DNA of 64,000 nucleotides from Archaeoglobus veneficus SNP6 (GTDB taxonomy: Archaea; Halobacteriota; Archaeoglobi; Archaeoglobales; Archaeoglobaceae). The position numbers and the translations under genes are program-made. Positions 19,435 to 28,601 of this stretch are shown here, one piece after another; positions within the stretch are counted from its first letter, which is position 1, and every line of letters begins with the position of its first letter. The notes beneath the pieces were generated by a model, which saw only the letters and a program-made list of their open reading frames with translations, was not told where the DNA came from and searched no databases. The DNA lies in assembly GCF_000194625.1 (NCBI RefSeq), contig NC_015320.1, forward strand, positions 976,612-1,040,611, given 5' to 3'.

Positions 19435-20583
19435 ATGGACGTTGATGTTGCCGTTGCTGGCGTCGGTGTTGCCGGAGCATTCGCGCTGAGGTCACTCTCA
19501 AAGAAGCTCAGGGTTGTTGGCATAGACAAGAGGCAGAAACTTGGCTACCCGGTTGAATGCGGCGAGATCATACCAACGAAGAAGGAGATGAAAGAGCTCC
19601 TGCCCGACCTCGACGACTACTCTCTATTTGACATTCCAAAGAGATTCGAAAGCAACAGAACAAATGCCTTCAACTTCGTAATTCCGAATGGCAAAACCTA
19701 CACGATAGACTTTGAAATGCATGTCCTTCGCAGGGACGAGTTTATACAGACGATAGCAGCGGAATCTGGGCATGAGCTTTTGCTCGGTAAGAGAGTTTCC
19801 GATTTCAGAAACGGAGAGCTTCAGCTTTCAAGTGGAGAGGTTGTCAGGCATAGGGTTCTCATCGCTTCCGATGGGGCTAACTCGAAGATTGCAAAGAAGC
19901 TGAACGTCTGGAAGTATGAGCTCGCGTCTGCAAAGCAGTACGTCATGAGCGGCGTTGAATGCGACGAGGATGTAGTTTACATGTACGTCGGAAACAAAAT
20001 CGCTCCTGGCGGTTACGCGTGGATAATACCCAAGGGAGATGGAATAGCGAACGTGGGTGTTGGCATCAGGCAGAGTTTTCTCGGCAAGGGAGACAGCATT
20101 CACAGGGTTCTCGACAGGTTCGTTAAGGAATACCCGTACAGCTCCTGCTACCTTAAAAAAGCCGAAATCGTGGGCAAAATTGGAGCGGTTGCGCCCGTTG
20201 ACAGACCTCTCGACAAAACGGTCTATGGAAATGTGCTGCTCGCTGGCGATTCTGCGAGCATGATTCTGAGCCACGTCGCTGCAGGAATACCAACGTCAAT
20301 GATCGCTGGCGACATCGCTGGCAGGGTTATCAACGAGTATTTCGAGGGCGGGATGGAACTTGAAGAGTACGACAGGTTGTGGAGAAAGGCCATGATAGGA
20401 GCCATGGAGCGCAGCTACTTCATAAAGAGCCTCTGGGACAGGATTTCTGAGAACGATAGAAGACTTTCGAGGTACTTCGCGCTGATTAACAACAGAGACA
20501 TGGGTTTAATTCTCAGGAGCAGGGTTCCTTTAAAGCTGAAGGTCGCTACTCCATTCATCCCTCTGCTGAATCTTGTGTTTTGA
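19435..20583 (+). CDS. Geranylgeranyl reductase family flavoprotein
   Basis: FAD-dependent reductase of the archaeal GGR group, which saturates isoprenoid chains of membrane lipids (digeranylgeranylglycerophospholipids) or quinone side chains. 382 residues; dinucleotide-binding GVGVAG at 9-14, the family motif YPVECGE near 40-46, and the second FAD motif LLAGDSASM near 269. The lipid substrate is not certain because archaeal genomes carry several paralogues. Confidence 0.85.
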   Translation: MDVDVAVAGVGVAGAFALRSLSKKLRVVGIDKRQKLGYPVECGEIIPTKKEMKELLPDLDDYSLFDIPKRFESNRTNAFNFVIPNGKTYTIDFEMHVLRRDEFIQTIAAESGHELLLGKRVSDFRNGELQLSSGEVVRHRVLIASDGANSKIAKKLNVWKYELASAKQYVMSGVECDEDVVYMYVGNKIAPGGYAWIIPKGDGIANVGVGIRQSFLGKGDSIHRVLDRFVKEYPYSSCYLKKAEIVGKIGAVAPVDRPLDKTVYGNVLLAGDSASMILSHVAAGIPTSMIAGDIAGRVINEYFEGGMELEEYDRLWRKAMIGAMERSYFIKSLWDRISENDRRLSRYFALINNRDMGLILRSRVPLKLKVATPFIPLLNLVF

Positions 20584-20688
20584 TAAATTGAGAACACGTC
20601 ACAATCAGTACTCCCACCCTGGCGCTTAAAATCTCACCATACAGAACACCCCAAATTTTTTATTCCACCTATTTTCATTTTCTACTGA

Positions 20689-21375
20689 ATGATATATGGT
20701 AGTCACGAATACGGGTTCTCGTATTCCGGCGACGATCTTACTGTGGAATGTGGTGAAGTTTATCGCCGGATTTGCAGGGGAGATCATGTGGAGAAAATAC
20801 TCTCCGGCGGAAAGAAGTTTATAATAAACCCCGTTGAACCTGTAAATCTCCCCAGAGAGGTTACCCATTACCTGTGCATTGATTTTAAGAAGCCTGTTTT
20901 GATAGAGTCTGGTGCCAGCATCACTGTCTTTGTGAAATTCCCGGTGGAAATCTGTGTTTTTGTTAATGGGAAGGGTGTCAGTCCCATAGACGTGTTCTCC
21001 CTTGTAACTCCAAAGTACACACTCTACGGCAATCCGAAGTCGGGCGTAATATGCAGGTGGTATGAGAGCGATGTATATACAGAAGTACCCGAAACGGATC
21101 CCCTCAGGGAGGGAATTATCTCGCTGAGGATTCACAACAGCAGTGACGACTGGGTAGAAGTAACGAAGGCTGTGTTTGACAGCTACGCCATGAAAATATA
21201 CTACGGTGACATCGTTTCAATGGTTGCGGAGATGAAAGTCATCGGGAAACACGTGGCAGAAACGACCTTCATTGACCGCCCCCTCAGAGAGGGAATGAAG
21301 AAGTCGATAGAGCTGTACGTTGCAAGGAAGCTGCTGATTGAACGAAAGTCGTTCCTGATGGAGTGGGGGGTCTGA
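20689..21375 (+). CDS. DUF432-type protein upstream of a mechanosensitive channel
   Basis: 228 residues, mostly beta-rich and soluble, with no membrane segment. It resembles archaeal DUF432 proteins, which are repeatedly found next to MscS-type channels. The last third is helical (EGMKKSIELYVARKLLIERK). Its stop is immediately followed by the ATG of the channel gene (TGAATG). An accessory or gating role for the channel is plausible from context only. Confidence 0.75.
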   Translation: MIYGSHEYGFSYSGDDLTVECGEVYRRICRGDHVEKILSGGKKFIINPVEPVNLPREVTHYLCIDFKKPVLIESGASITVFVKFPVEICVFVNGKGVSPIDVFSLVTPKYTLYGNPKSGVICRWYESDVYTEVPETDPLREGIISLRIHNSSDDWVEVTKAVFDSYAMKIYYGDIVSMVAEMKVIGKHVAETTFIDRPLREGMKKSIELYVARKLLIERKSFLMEWGV

Positions 21376-22227
21376 ATGGAAGTCCTCAACTACATTGTTT
21401 ACGGCGACGTCACCGTGGCAGACATCTTAGTCTTCACGGCAGTTGTAGTCCTGGCAGTTATATTCGCAAGGATCGTGAGACTGAACCTTAAAAAGACTCT
21501 CAGCGACAAAATGCCGAGAAACGAACTCGATATTCTGTTGAAAGTGGTTTACTACGGCATCATAACCACCGCGGTCATAGCCGTCCTACCACACCTCGGC
21601 GTAAATCTATCGGGTCTGCTCGTTGCTGGAGGAATCGTCGGTCTCGTCATAGGTTTTGCCAGCCAGAGTGTTGTATCTAACCTCGTCTCTGGACTCTTCG
21701 TCATGATCGAGAGACCGATAAAGATTGGGGACCAGGTAAACATCGACGGTGTCTCGGGCTTCGTGGAGGACATACACGTAATTTCAACAGTCGTAAGGAC
21801 GTACGATGGGGTTTACGTCAGAATACCCAATGAGAAGGTGTTCACGTCCAACATTACGAACTACGTTGCAAACGTCGCAAGGAGATTCGAATACGTCGTG
21901 GGCATTCGCTATGCAGATGACGCGGAGAAAGCTATTGAAATAATCCGCAGAGTAATCGACGAGCATCCATTTGCACTTCGTAACCCGCCGCCACAGGTAT
22001 TTGTCAATGAGCTTGCGGAGAGTAGTGTTAATATAGTCGTGAGGGTATGGGCACCCTCTGCTGTCTGGTTCGACGTTAAGACGGAACTGCTGTGGAGGAT
22101 AAAAACGGCCCTCGAGGCCGAAGGAATTGAAATTCCATTCCCACAGAGGGTCATCTGGTTTGCAAACGCAGGAGGAGGTGTTGATGTTGAGTCTGGAAAA
22201 GATGTTCCTGCACGAGAAGACGGTTGA
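21376..22227 (+). CDS. mscS: Small-conductance mechanosensitive channel (MscS family)
   Basis: 283 residues: transmembrane helices at about 12-32, 56-75 and 80-110, with the pore-lining TM3 signature GGIVGLVIGFASQSVVSNLV followed by GLFVMIERPIKIGD, then the beta domain and the alpha/beta C-terminal domain. Releases solutes on hypo-osmotic shock. It lies in a run DUF432-MscS-winged helix-M20 peptidase with spacings of 0, overlap and 3 bases, so probably one transcript. Confidence 0.93.
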   Translation: MEVLNYIVYGDVTVADILVFTAVVVLAVIFARIVRLNLKKTLSDKMPRNELDILLKVVYYGIITTAVIAVLPHLGVNLSGLLVAGGIVGLVIGFASQSVVSNLVSGLFVMIERPIKIGDQVNIDGVSGFVEDIHVISTVVRTYDGVYVRIPNEKVFTSNITNYVANVARRFEYVVGIRYADDAEKAIEIIRRVIDEHPFALRNPPPQVFVNELAESSVNIVVRVWAPSAVWFDVKTELLWRIKTALEAEGIEIPFPQRVIWFANAGGGVDVESGKDVPAREDG

Positions 22228-22663
22228 AATAATGCTGAAGATTCTTGAAGCCGAGGAAAAAGGTGAGAGTGCGTACCCCCTTGGAATATCGAAGGAAGTC
22301 GGTTCGCCATATAGCTACATCTCCAAGGTTTTGAGCGAGTTTGAGGAAAACGCTCTGATTGAAAGCGAGTTCAAGGGAAGGATCAGAGTCGTGAGCTTTA
22401 CCGAAGATGGAAGAAAAATTGCTGAGATGCTGAGAGATTTAAAAAATGAGCTGAACAAGGACTTTGTTTCGAGGAAGAAGCTGTCAATTCTGCGAAGAGT
22501 TGTGGAAGAGGTAGAGGAAAACGCGAAAGGCGAAGACACGTTCAAGGTTCTTGCACCGGTAAAGGCCGAACTCGAAGTACTGAAGAAGGAGGTTAGAGAT
22601 GACGACACGCGGAGGATGATAGACGAGCTGAGAGAGAAGGTCGAGAAGCTCATGGCGGGATAG
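22184..22663 (+). CDS. Winged-helix DNA-binding protein
   Basis: 159 residues from the ATG at 22184, chosen because GGAGGAGGTG lies 6 bases before it; a more upstream in-frame start would overlap the channel gene by 100 bases. Residues 10-85 form a winged helix (SKEVGSPYSYISKVLSEFEENALIESE then RIRVVSFTEDGRKIAEML). The rest is a long charged helix suited to dimerisation. The start lies inside the 3' end of mscS, so it may regulate this operon; that is inference. Confidence 0.8.
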   Translation: MLSLEKMFLHEKTVEIMLKILEAEEKGESAYPLGISKEVGSPYSYISKVLSEFEENALIESEFKGRIRVVSFTEDGRKIAEMLRDLKNELNKDFVSRKKLSILRRVVEEVEENAKGEDTFKVLAPVKAELEVLKKEVRDDDTRRMIDELREKVEKLMAG

Positions 22664-22666
22664 CGC

Positions 22667-23905
22667 ATGAGTGAGAACGGAATTGATGAAATGCGCGTGT
22701 CTGAAATACTCGAGAGAGTTGAATCCTACCGGGATTTGATGGTGAAAACCCTTTGCGACCTCATTAGAATTAAAGCCATAAGTCCGGACAGCGGGGGGGA
22801 AGGAGAGTTCGATAAGGCAGAGTACCTGATGAATTTGCTCGACTGCTTTGAGGTGGAGAGGTTTGACGCCCCGGACAGCAGGGCGAAGGGTGGCATCAGG
22901 CCAAACATCGTCGCAAGGCTCGAGGGAAGGAGAAAGAGGACGATATGGATTGTCACACACATTGACGTCGTGCCGGAAGGTGATGTAAGGCTGTGGCACA
23001 CACCCCCCTTCGAGCCCGTAGTGAAGGACGGAAGGATTTACGGCAGGGGGAGCGAGGACAACGGCCAGCCTCTTGTTTCATCCTTATTTGCCGCTAAGGC
23101 AATTGCAGACTCTGGAATAAAGCCAGAATACACTCTCTGCCTCGCCTTCGTGAGCGACGAAGAAACCGGTAGCAGATACGGAATACAGCATCTCCTCGAA
23201 CAGGACTTATTTGGCAGGAACGACATGTTTGTCGTGCCGGACGCGGGAAGCAGCGATGGAAGCATGATAGAGATTGCAGAGAAGAGTATTCTCTGGCTGA
23301 AGTTCGTGGTTCACGGCAGGCAGGCACACGCGAGCATGCCCCACATAGCTGTTAATGCGTCCAGAGAAGCCATGAGGTTTATCATAGACCTTGATGAAGA
23401 GCTTCACAGGAGGTTTGATGGGAGAAACGACCTGTTTCAGCCCCCTCATTCGACCTTTGAACCAACGAAGAGGGAGGCGAACGTTGACAACGTAAATACG
23501 ATTCCTGGCCTCGATGTGAGCTACATGGACTGTCGAATTCTTCCGGAGTACGATATTAACGACGTTCTTGCTGTCGTTGAAGATGTGAGGAGGAAGCATG
23601 AAGAACGCGGAAACGGGAAGATTGAGGTGGAGGTAGTCCAGAAGGAGTCGTCTCCGCCAACGCCAGAAGACAGCGAGGTTGTAAAGTTGCTTTCAAAGGC
23701 CATTGAGCTTGCGAGAGGTGTGAAGCCGGCGGTTTTCGGAATAGGAGGTAACACCTGTGCGGCCTTTTTTAGAAAGGCTGGTTATCCAACAGCCGTGTGG
23801 AGCACCGTTGACGGCGTTGCTCACCAGCCCAACGAATACGCGGTTATAGAAAATATGGTTGCCGACGCGAAGGTGTTTGCATTGATGCCCTTTCTGAAGG
23901 TTTGA
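22667..23905 (+). CDS. M20-family metallopeptidase/deacylase (ArgE/DapE type)
   Basis: 412 residues, zinc-dependent amidohydrolase fold. Metal site and catalytic residues are visible: VTHIDVVPEGD, GRGSEDNGQ, DEETGS and a C-terminal VAHQPNE. Substrate is not predictable: the family includes acetylornithine deacetylase, succinyl-DAP desuccinylase and peptidases, and no lysine or arginine gene is adjacent. It follows the winged-helix gene by 3 bases. Confidence 0.88.
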   Translation: MSENGIDEMRVSEILERVESYRDLMVKTLCDLIRIKAISPDSGGEGEFDKAEYLMNLLDCFEVERFDAPDSRAKGGIRPNIVARLEGRRKRTIWIVTHIDVVPEGDVRLWHTPPFEPVVKDGRIYGRGSEDNGQPLVSSLFAAKAIADSGIKPEYTLCLAFVSDEETGSRYGIQHLLEQDLFGRNDMFVVPDAGSSDGSMIEIAEKSILWLKFVVHGRQAHASMPHIAVNASREAMRFIIDLDEELHRRFDGRNDLFQPPHSTFEPTKREANVDNVNTIPGLDVSYMDCRILPEYDINDVLAVVEDVRRKHEERGNGKIEVEVVQKESSPPTPEDSEVVKLLSKAIELARGVKPAVFGIGGNTCAAFFRKAGYPTAVWSTVDGVAHQPNEYAVIENMVADAKVFALMPFLKV

Positions 23906-24076
23906 TTAATTCTTCTTTTGGTATTCTCTTTACCTCGTATTATTATGTTGCCGTGGGAGTTGTTCCGCCACACCCACCGGCGATGTACACACCCCCCATG
24001 CCGCTGTTTTGCAGGAATTGCCGGAAACGAAGGAAAAAATTAATAGTTTGGCGGGCAATTTACCTTCGGCGGGAAG

Positions 24077-26629
24077 ATGAGGGATGAACTGCTCAGACTT
24101 GGCGGGTTACTCCTTTTCATCGCAGCAGTTTCAATCTTAATTGGCTTCATCTCATCCCTTGACTTCAGCAATACCGGCCTTGCTGGCTTCATTGGAGGAG
24201 GGCCTCACGAGGGGGAGGGTGTTCCCGTAGTACCCATCCCGTCATCGTTCTCCGATGCGAAGCTCTGCAACCTCAGCGCAACGAGCAATCCACCATCGAC
24301 ACCCGTTTTCTTCGTTGAGGGTCTTAACTCTTACACCAATCATCTCCGGCTTTTTACGGCAAAAGACTACGTAAACGGGGTCTGGGTTGAAGAAGAAGTG
24401 GACTACGACGACCCGATGGATAGAGGAGGTGAGCACGTAACGAGGTACAGGGTTACGCCCATAATTCCCTTCGAGCGTCACATACCCGTAGCCAAGGATA
24501 CGTTCTTCGTTACTGCAAAGGCAGGCTACAGCAAGAAGACATCAACGTACCTTGTGGACAACTTCTCGACTCCATACACAGCATTCTCATCCGCATATCT
24601 CCCAAAGGCTGAGAAGGCTACAAACGATGCTGAATACCTCGAGCTGAGTTGCGAAGAGGTGGAAAAGATAAGGGAGCTGGCGTTGAAGGTGACAGAAGGC
24701 GCTGAGAACGACTACGAGAAGGCAAAGATGATCGAGGAGTTTTTGAAGAATAATTACGAATACGGCTTTACAACCTACGGCAGCAAACCCCTCTACGAGT
24801 TCCTGTTTGTCAAGAAGAAGGGAATATGCAAGCACTTCGCAACGGCCTTCGTCATGATGTGCCGCTCGGTCGGAATTCCCGCAAGGGCAGTCTTTGGCTA
24901 TCTCGCCAAGCCGGTGGAGTACAACCAGACTGTTCTTGCGTCTCAGGCCCATGCATGGGCGGAGGCAAAGTTCGAGAATGGCTGGGTTGAGTTCGATCCG
25001 ACGCCAGCACCAAAGCGAATCAGGACCGTGACGGAGATAACGTATGCGGACCCCGTTGTAAGACAGGGGGAGAATCTAACAGTTAGGGGTGTCGTTAAAG
25101 CTGAATCCGGCGTACCCTCCGGTTACGTGGAGATTTACATAAAGAGGGACAAGAACGAGGATGGAAAACTCCTCACCCTCGTTCCCGTGGAAAATGGAAT
25201 GTTTAACGCAACAGTTAAGGTGAACACCACCGGGGAGTACCACATAGTCGCCCACTACCTCGGCAGCATGCTCTTCAGCTCGTCCTGGAGTGATCCAGTA
25301 GTCAAGATTTACGGTGTGCCGGAGATAAGGGTCAATCTCTCCGATAGGGTTGCTGCTGGCAGGTGTTTAATCTCGGGAAGTGTCTTTACTGATAAACCGC
25401 TGAATGGAACGGTGGAGCTTTACGTTGACGGAAAGAAGTATGAGAAATCGTTTAACGGAAACTTTGAGTTCGTGGTTGAGCTTTCAGAGGGCAAGCACAG
25501 AATCAGAATTTACTATCCTGGCTCAGAGCAAGACTATATACTGCCAGCGAGCTATGAAAAGGTTGTTGAAGCCGGGAAGGTTGAAATCTTCGTAGATAAC
25601 ACCACTGCCGTTTCGGGCTATGCGTGGATTGCAAATGCGAGCGTGTACTTCAACGGAGAGCCGGTTAAAACACTCATGGTGTTCAGCAGCCCATTTTTCA
25701 ATTTCTCGGCTGTAGGTGAGAGAATCGAGATAAGGCAGCCAGTACCTGATATTGAGCCATCAAAAATCAACGTTACGTGTTATTTGCCTGAATTCGGTTA
25801 CAGACAAAACATCGAACTCAGAGTTAAGGAAACAACGCGGATACACGTGGAAGCGAAAGGCAACACCATAACTGCAAGGCTGACTGACTCAAGGGGGAAC
25901 CCCGTCGAAGGGGTGCTCTATATTGACGGTAAGGAGGTTTTTGCGTCTGACGGCATTGCAAGACTGAGCTTCGAAAGAATGCCCGACAGGATTGAGGTAA
26001 TATTTCCAGGAAACGACCTTTACATGCCCTCGAAGGCTAAATGGGAAAAACCATTCCCCTTCTGGTTGCTCCTCCTGCCTCTCCCCGCCGTGGTCTTCTT
26101 CGTCCTCAGGATGAGAGGAGGAGATACGATACGCTTCGAGTACGAGGAGCCCTGCATCTGGATGCCTAGCGACGAGGTGGAGATTATTGTCAGGACGGAT
26201 GATAGAAAGGGTAAGAAAAGCGGAAAGGGAATAATCAGGCTAATGCTCGACGGAGAAGGGGTAGGCTTCTCGGAGAACGGGCTGGTGTTTAAAGCTACGT
26301 TTCCTGAAGAGGGGGAACACGTGCTCGTTGCCGAAAGGCTTGAAGGAACGAAGGTAAAGGAGAGGAAGGAATTCAGGTTCAAAATCCTCGATTACAGAAG
26401 AGCTATAGCTGAGGTATTCGGAGAACTCGTGAAAGATGTGGAAAAGAAAAAGGGTGTTAGCCTCAAAAACGCAACCGCAAGAGAGGTCTTGAGTATGCTT
26501 GGTGTCGAGGATAGAGGGATACTCTCGTTCTTTGAGCCGGTGAGGTACGGGAGGAAGGGAGGAGGCAGGAAAGAACTCGTCGAATTCTACAGGCTCTGCA
26601 AGGAGGTGAAGAAACACGTCGGCAGTTAG
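24077..26629 (+). CDS. Membrane protein with transglutaminase-like domain and Ig-like repeats
   Basis: 850 residues. One N-terminal transmembrane helix (about 9-27), then an extracytoplasmic transglutaminase core with Cys near 251 (GICKHFATAF), His near 292 (QAHAWAEAKF) and Asp near 307 (WVEFDPTPAP). Beta-sandwich repeats follow (about 330-650; SVFTDKPLNGTVELYVDGK and SRGNPVEGVLYIDGKEV are typical), then a second transmembrane helix at about 658-675 and a cytoplasmic DUF4129-like tail (NATAREVLSMLG). It heads a TGase-MoxR-DUF58 operon, a widespread but poorly understood set linked to cell-surface or protein-complex maturation. Whether it crosslinks or cleaves is unknown. Confidence 0.88.
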   Translation: MRDELLRLGGLLLFIAAVSILIGFISSLDFSNTGLAGFIGGGPHEGEGVPVVPIPSSFSDAKLCNLSATSNPPSTPVFFVEGLNSYTNHLRLFTAKDYVNGVWVEEEVDYDDPMDRGGEHVTRYRVTPIIPFERHIPVAKDTFFVTAKAGYSKKTSTYLVDNFSTPYTAFSSAYLPKAEKATNDAEYLELSCEEVEKIRELALKVTEGAENDYEKAKMIEEFLKNNYEYGFTTYGSKPLYEFLFVKKKGICKHFATAFVMMCRSVGIPARAVFGYLAKPVEYNQTVLASQAHAWAEAKFENGWVEFDPTPAPKRIRTVTEITYADPVVRQGENLTVRGVVKAESGVPSGYVEIYIKRDKNEDGKLLTLVPVENGMFNATVKVNTTGEYHIVAHYLGSMLFSSSWSDPVVKIYGVPEIRVNLSDRVAAGRCLISGSVFTDKPLNGTVELYVDGKKYEKSFNGNFEFVVELSEGKHRIRIYYPGSEQDYILPASYEKVVEAGKVEIFVDNTTAVSGYAWIANASVYFNGEPVKTLMVFSSPFFNFSAVGERIEIRQPVPDIEPSKINVTCYLPEFGYRQNIELRVKETTRIHVEAKGNTITARLTDSRGNPVEGVLYIDGKEVFASDGIARLSFERMPDRIEVIFPGNDLYMPSKAKWEKPFPFWLLLLPLPAVVFFVLRMRGGDTIRFEYEEPCIWMPSDEVEIIVRTDDRKGKKSGKGIIRLMLDGEGVGFSENGLVFKATFPEEGEHVLVAERLEGTKVKERKEFRFKILDYRRAIAEVFGELVKDVEKKKGVSLKNATAREVLSMLGVEDRGILSFFEPVRYGRKGGGRKELVEFYRLCKEVKKHVGS

Positions 26630-26705
26630 CGCTGCAACCCTGACGATAATCTTTGCAACCCTGTACTACGTTCTGACTCACCAGTCCCTGTACTTCGGTA
26701 AAGAG

Positions 26706-27584
26706 TTGATTGCAGTGGATACCGGCAGTATTGCAGCAATATACGCGCTCCTGCTGACGTACACGCTGCTTGGTGGCAGGCTGAAGGTTCTGAGACCATT
26801 TCCTCTCGCCGTAGCACTTTACCTGATTGCCGACACGATAATCTTCAATCTCTCCCAGTACTACCCTGTTGTAATCCCTACACACTACCTGCTTCTGCTG
26901 TTAATTTCTGTAGCCATAATAACAGCGGACCTGCCAAAGAAACACTTCACAACATCTGCAGGCTTTGCCCTCGCAGCTTTTTCGGCCTACATGATCCTGA
27001 AGCCGTTCAATTCTGAAATCGCCTTGTTTACTCTTGCACTTCTCGCCTTCCTGTCGATTTCATACCTCGCCTCGGGCTTTGAAGGCAGCATCGCAAAAGG
27101 CGTTGCAGCAGCAAGAATCTACGCTTTGTTTGCCTTCGCTGCCATGGCCCTGATCAACTTCGCCAAACCATACCTGAAGGGCGGTCTTGCAGACTTTGCG
27201 GAATGGCTCGTCGTTGCAGCACTGGCACTGGCTGTTGTAAAAAACGTTAAGCTCGATGTTGACACAGCAAAGCTTGAGGAGCACAGGCAGAGGGTTCTCG
27301 CTAAGAGCGATGAGCTTGCAGATTCAATTGATTCGGCTGCAAAGAACTTTATCGAGTTGGGAGATAAAGCCGGACTGATTGCCTACGTTTCGAAGGCTCT
27401 TTTCGATGCCGGTTACAGCGAAGAGAGGGTTGCAGATGTCATTGCCCTTATTGCGGCCCACGAAGACGAGAAAGTTCCGAAGTTCTCCTTTGGCTGGGAG
27501 AGAAAGCTTATCGAGAGTAGGAACAGAAAAAGGAGAGAGAAAATACTCAATGAGGTTATGTTCAGGCTCAAGGAGCTGAAATAA
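26706..27584 (+). CDS. Multi-spanning membrane protein of the MoxR/DUF58 operon
   Basis: 292 residues from a TTG. About seven hydrophobic helices in the first 190 residues, then a soluble helical C-terminal domain (KLEEHRQRVLAKSDELADSI). The reading frame is open for a further 95 bases upstream and encodes TLTIIFATLYYVLTHQSLYF, clearly another membrane helix, but no ATG, GTG or TTG occurs there before the stop at 26607. The true start may be a rare codon (for example CTG at 26640 or ATA at 26646), or a frameshift may have separated the gene from its start within the end of the upstream gene. Function unknown; position suggests a partner of the transglutaminase protein. Confidence 0.7.
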   Translation: MIAVDTGSIAAIYALLLTYTLLGGRLKVLRPFPLAVALYLIADTIIFNLSQYYPVVIPTHYLLLLLISVAIITADLPKKHFTTSAGFALAAFSAYMILKPFNSEIALFTLALLAFLSISYLASGFEGSIAKGVAAARIYALFAFAAMALINFAKPYLKGGLADFAEWLVVAALALAVVKNVKLDVDTAKLEEHRQRVLAKSDELADSIDSAAKNFIELGDKAGLIAYVSKALFDAGYSEERVADVIALIAAHEDEKVPKFSFGWERKLIESRNRKRREKILNEVMFRLKELK

Positions 27585-27635
27585 TGGATGTGGTGAATAG
27601 TATCAGGTTGTTGGGATTACGGATGGGGGATTGAA

Positions 27636-28601
27636 ATGGAGATGAATATGACGGAATTCGGGAGGATATGCGACAGGATCGTCAAATCAGTGTGCAGCGT
27701 GTACGTTGGAAAGGAAGAACTCGTTCAGAAGATGCTCGCAGCCTGTCTGAGCAACGGGAATGTTTTGTTTGAAGATTATCCGGGACTCGGTAAAACGCTG
27801 CTCGCAAAGGTGTTCGCGAGAACCATAGGGGCGGACTACAACAGAATTCAGTTCACTCCGGATTTGCTGCCAGCGGACATAACCGGGACGAAGGTCTTCA
27901 GGGAAGGGAGGTTTGAACTCGTAAAGGGGCCGATATTCACCAATGTCCTGCTTGCGGACGAAATAAACCGTAGCCCCCCGAAAACGCAGGCTGCGTTGCT
28001 GGAGGCGATGGAAGAGAGGCAGGTAACGATAGAAGGGGAAACTCACGTCCTCAGCCTTCCGTTCTTCGTAATCGCAACGCAGAATCCCATAGAGCAGGAG
28101 GGAACGTATCCTTTACCCGAAGCGCAGCTTGACAGGTTCATGCTCAGACTCAGCCCGGGCTATCCGGAGACTGTGGAGGAGGAAGTGGAAATCCTGAGGA
28201 GGAGAATCGAGTGGAGGAAAGATGACCCGACCGACGATGTTAGGGCTGTTGTAAGCCTTTCTGAATTCAGAGCAATGCAGGAGTTCGTTGAAAGCGTTCA
28301 TGTAAGCGATAGTGTTATGCGCTACATAGCGAACCTCGTGAGGGCGACGAGGAAGCATGAGGCCGTGGAAGTTGGCTCCAGTCCGAGGGGTGCACTTGCT
28401 TTACTCAAAGCATCGAGAGCTCTCGCTGCAATGGATGGCAGAGATTACGTAATCCCCGACGACGTAAAGGCTATTGCGATTGAGGCACTGTCACATAGGA
28501 TAATTCTGAAGATAGAGAGGGCTGTCGAGGGCTTCGAAGCAGAGGAGGTCGTTCGAGACGTTCTGAAGGAGGTTGAGGTGCCGAAGGGGTCCGAAGAATG
28601 A
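27636..28601 (+). CDS. MoxR-type AAA+ ATPase
   Basis: 321 residues. Walker A DYPGLGKTLLAK near 47-58, Walker B VLLADEINRSPPKTQAALLE near 105-124, sensor ATQNPIEQEGTYPLPEAQLD near 148-167: the classic MoxR set. These ATPases act as chaperones with VWA/DUF58 partners; the DUF58 gene follows with a 4-base overlap (ATGA). An in-frame start at 27645 (ATGACGGAA) is the alternative. Confidence 0.95.
   Translation: MEMNMTEFGRICDRIVKSVCSVYVGKEELVQKMLAACLSNGNVLFEDYPGLGKTLLAKVFARTIGADYNRIQFTPDLLPADITGTKVFREGRFELVKGPIFTNVLLADEINRSPPKTQAALLEAMEERQVTIEGETHVLSLPFFVIATQNPIEQEGTYPLPEAQLDRFMLRLSPGYPETVEEEVEILRRRIEWRKDDPTDDVRAVVSLSEFRAMQEFVESVHVSDSVMRYIANLVRATRKHEAVEVGSSPRGALALLKASRALAAMDGRDYVIPDDVKAIAIEALSHRIILKIERAVEGFEAEEVVRDVLKEVEVPKGSEE

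Noticed and set aside
23902-24087. Short plus-strand frame with Pro-rich and Cys-x-x-Cys residues between the M20 and transglutaminase genes
   Set aside because: Overlaps both neighbours, no ribosome site, and the Cys pair is isolated; treated as noncoding spacer.
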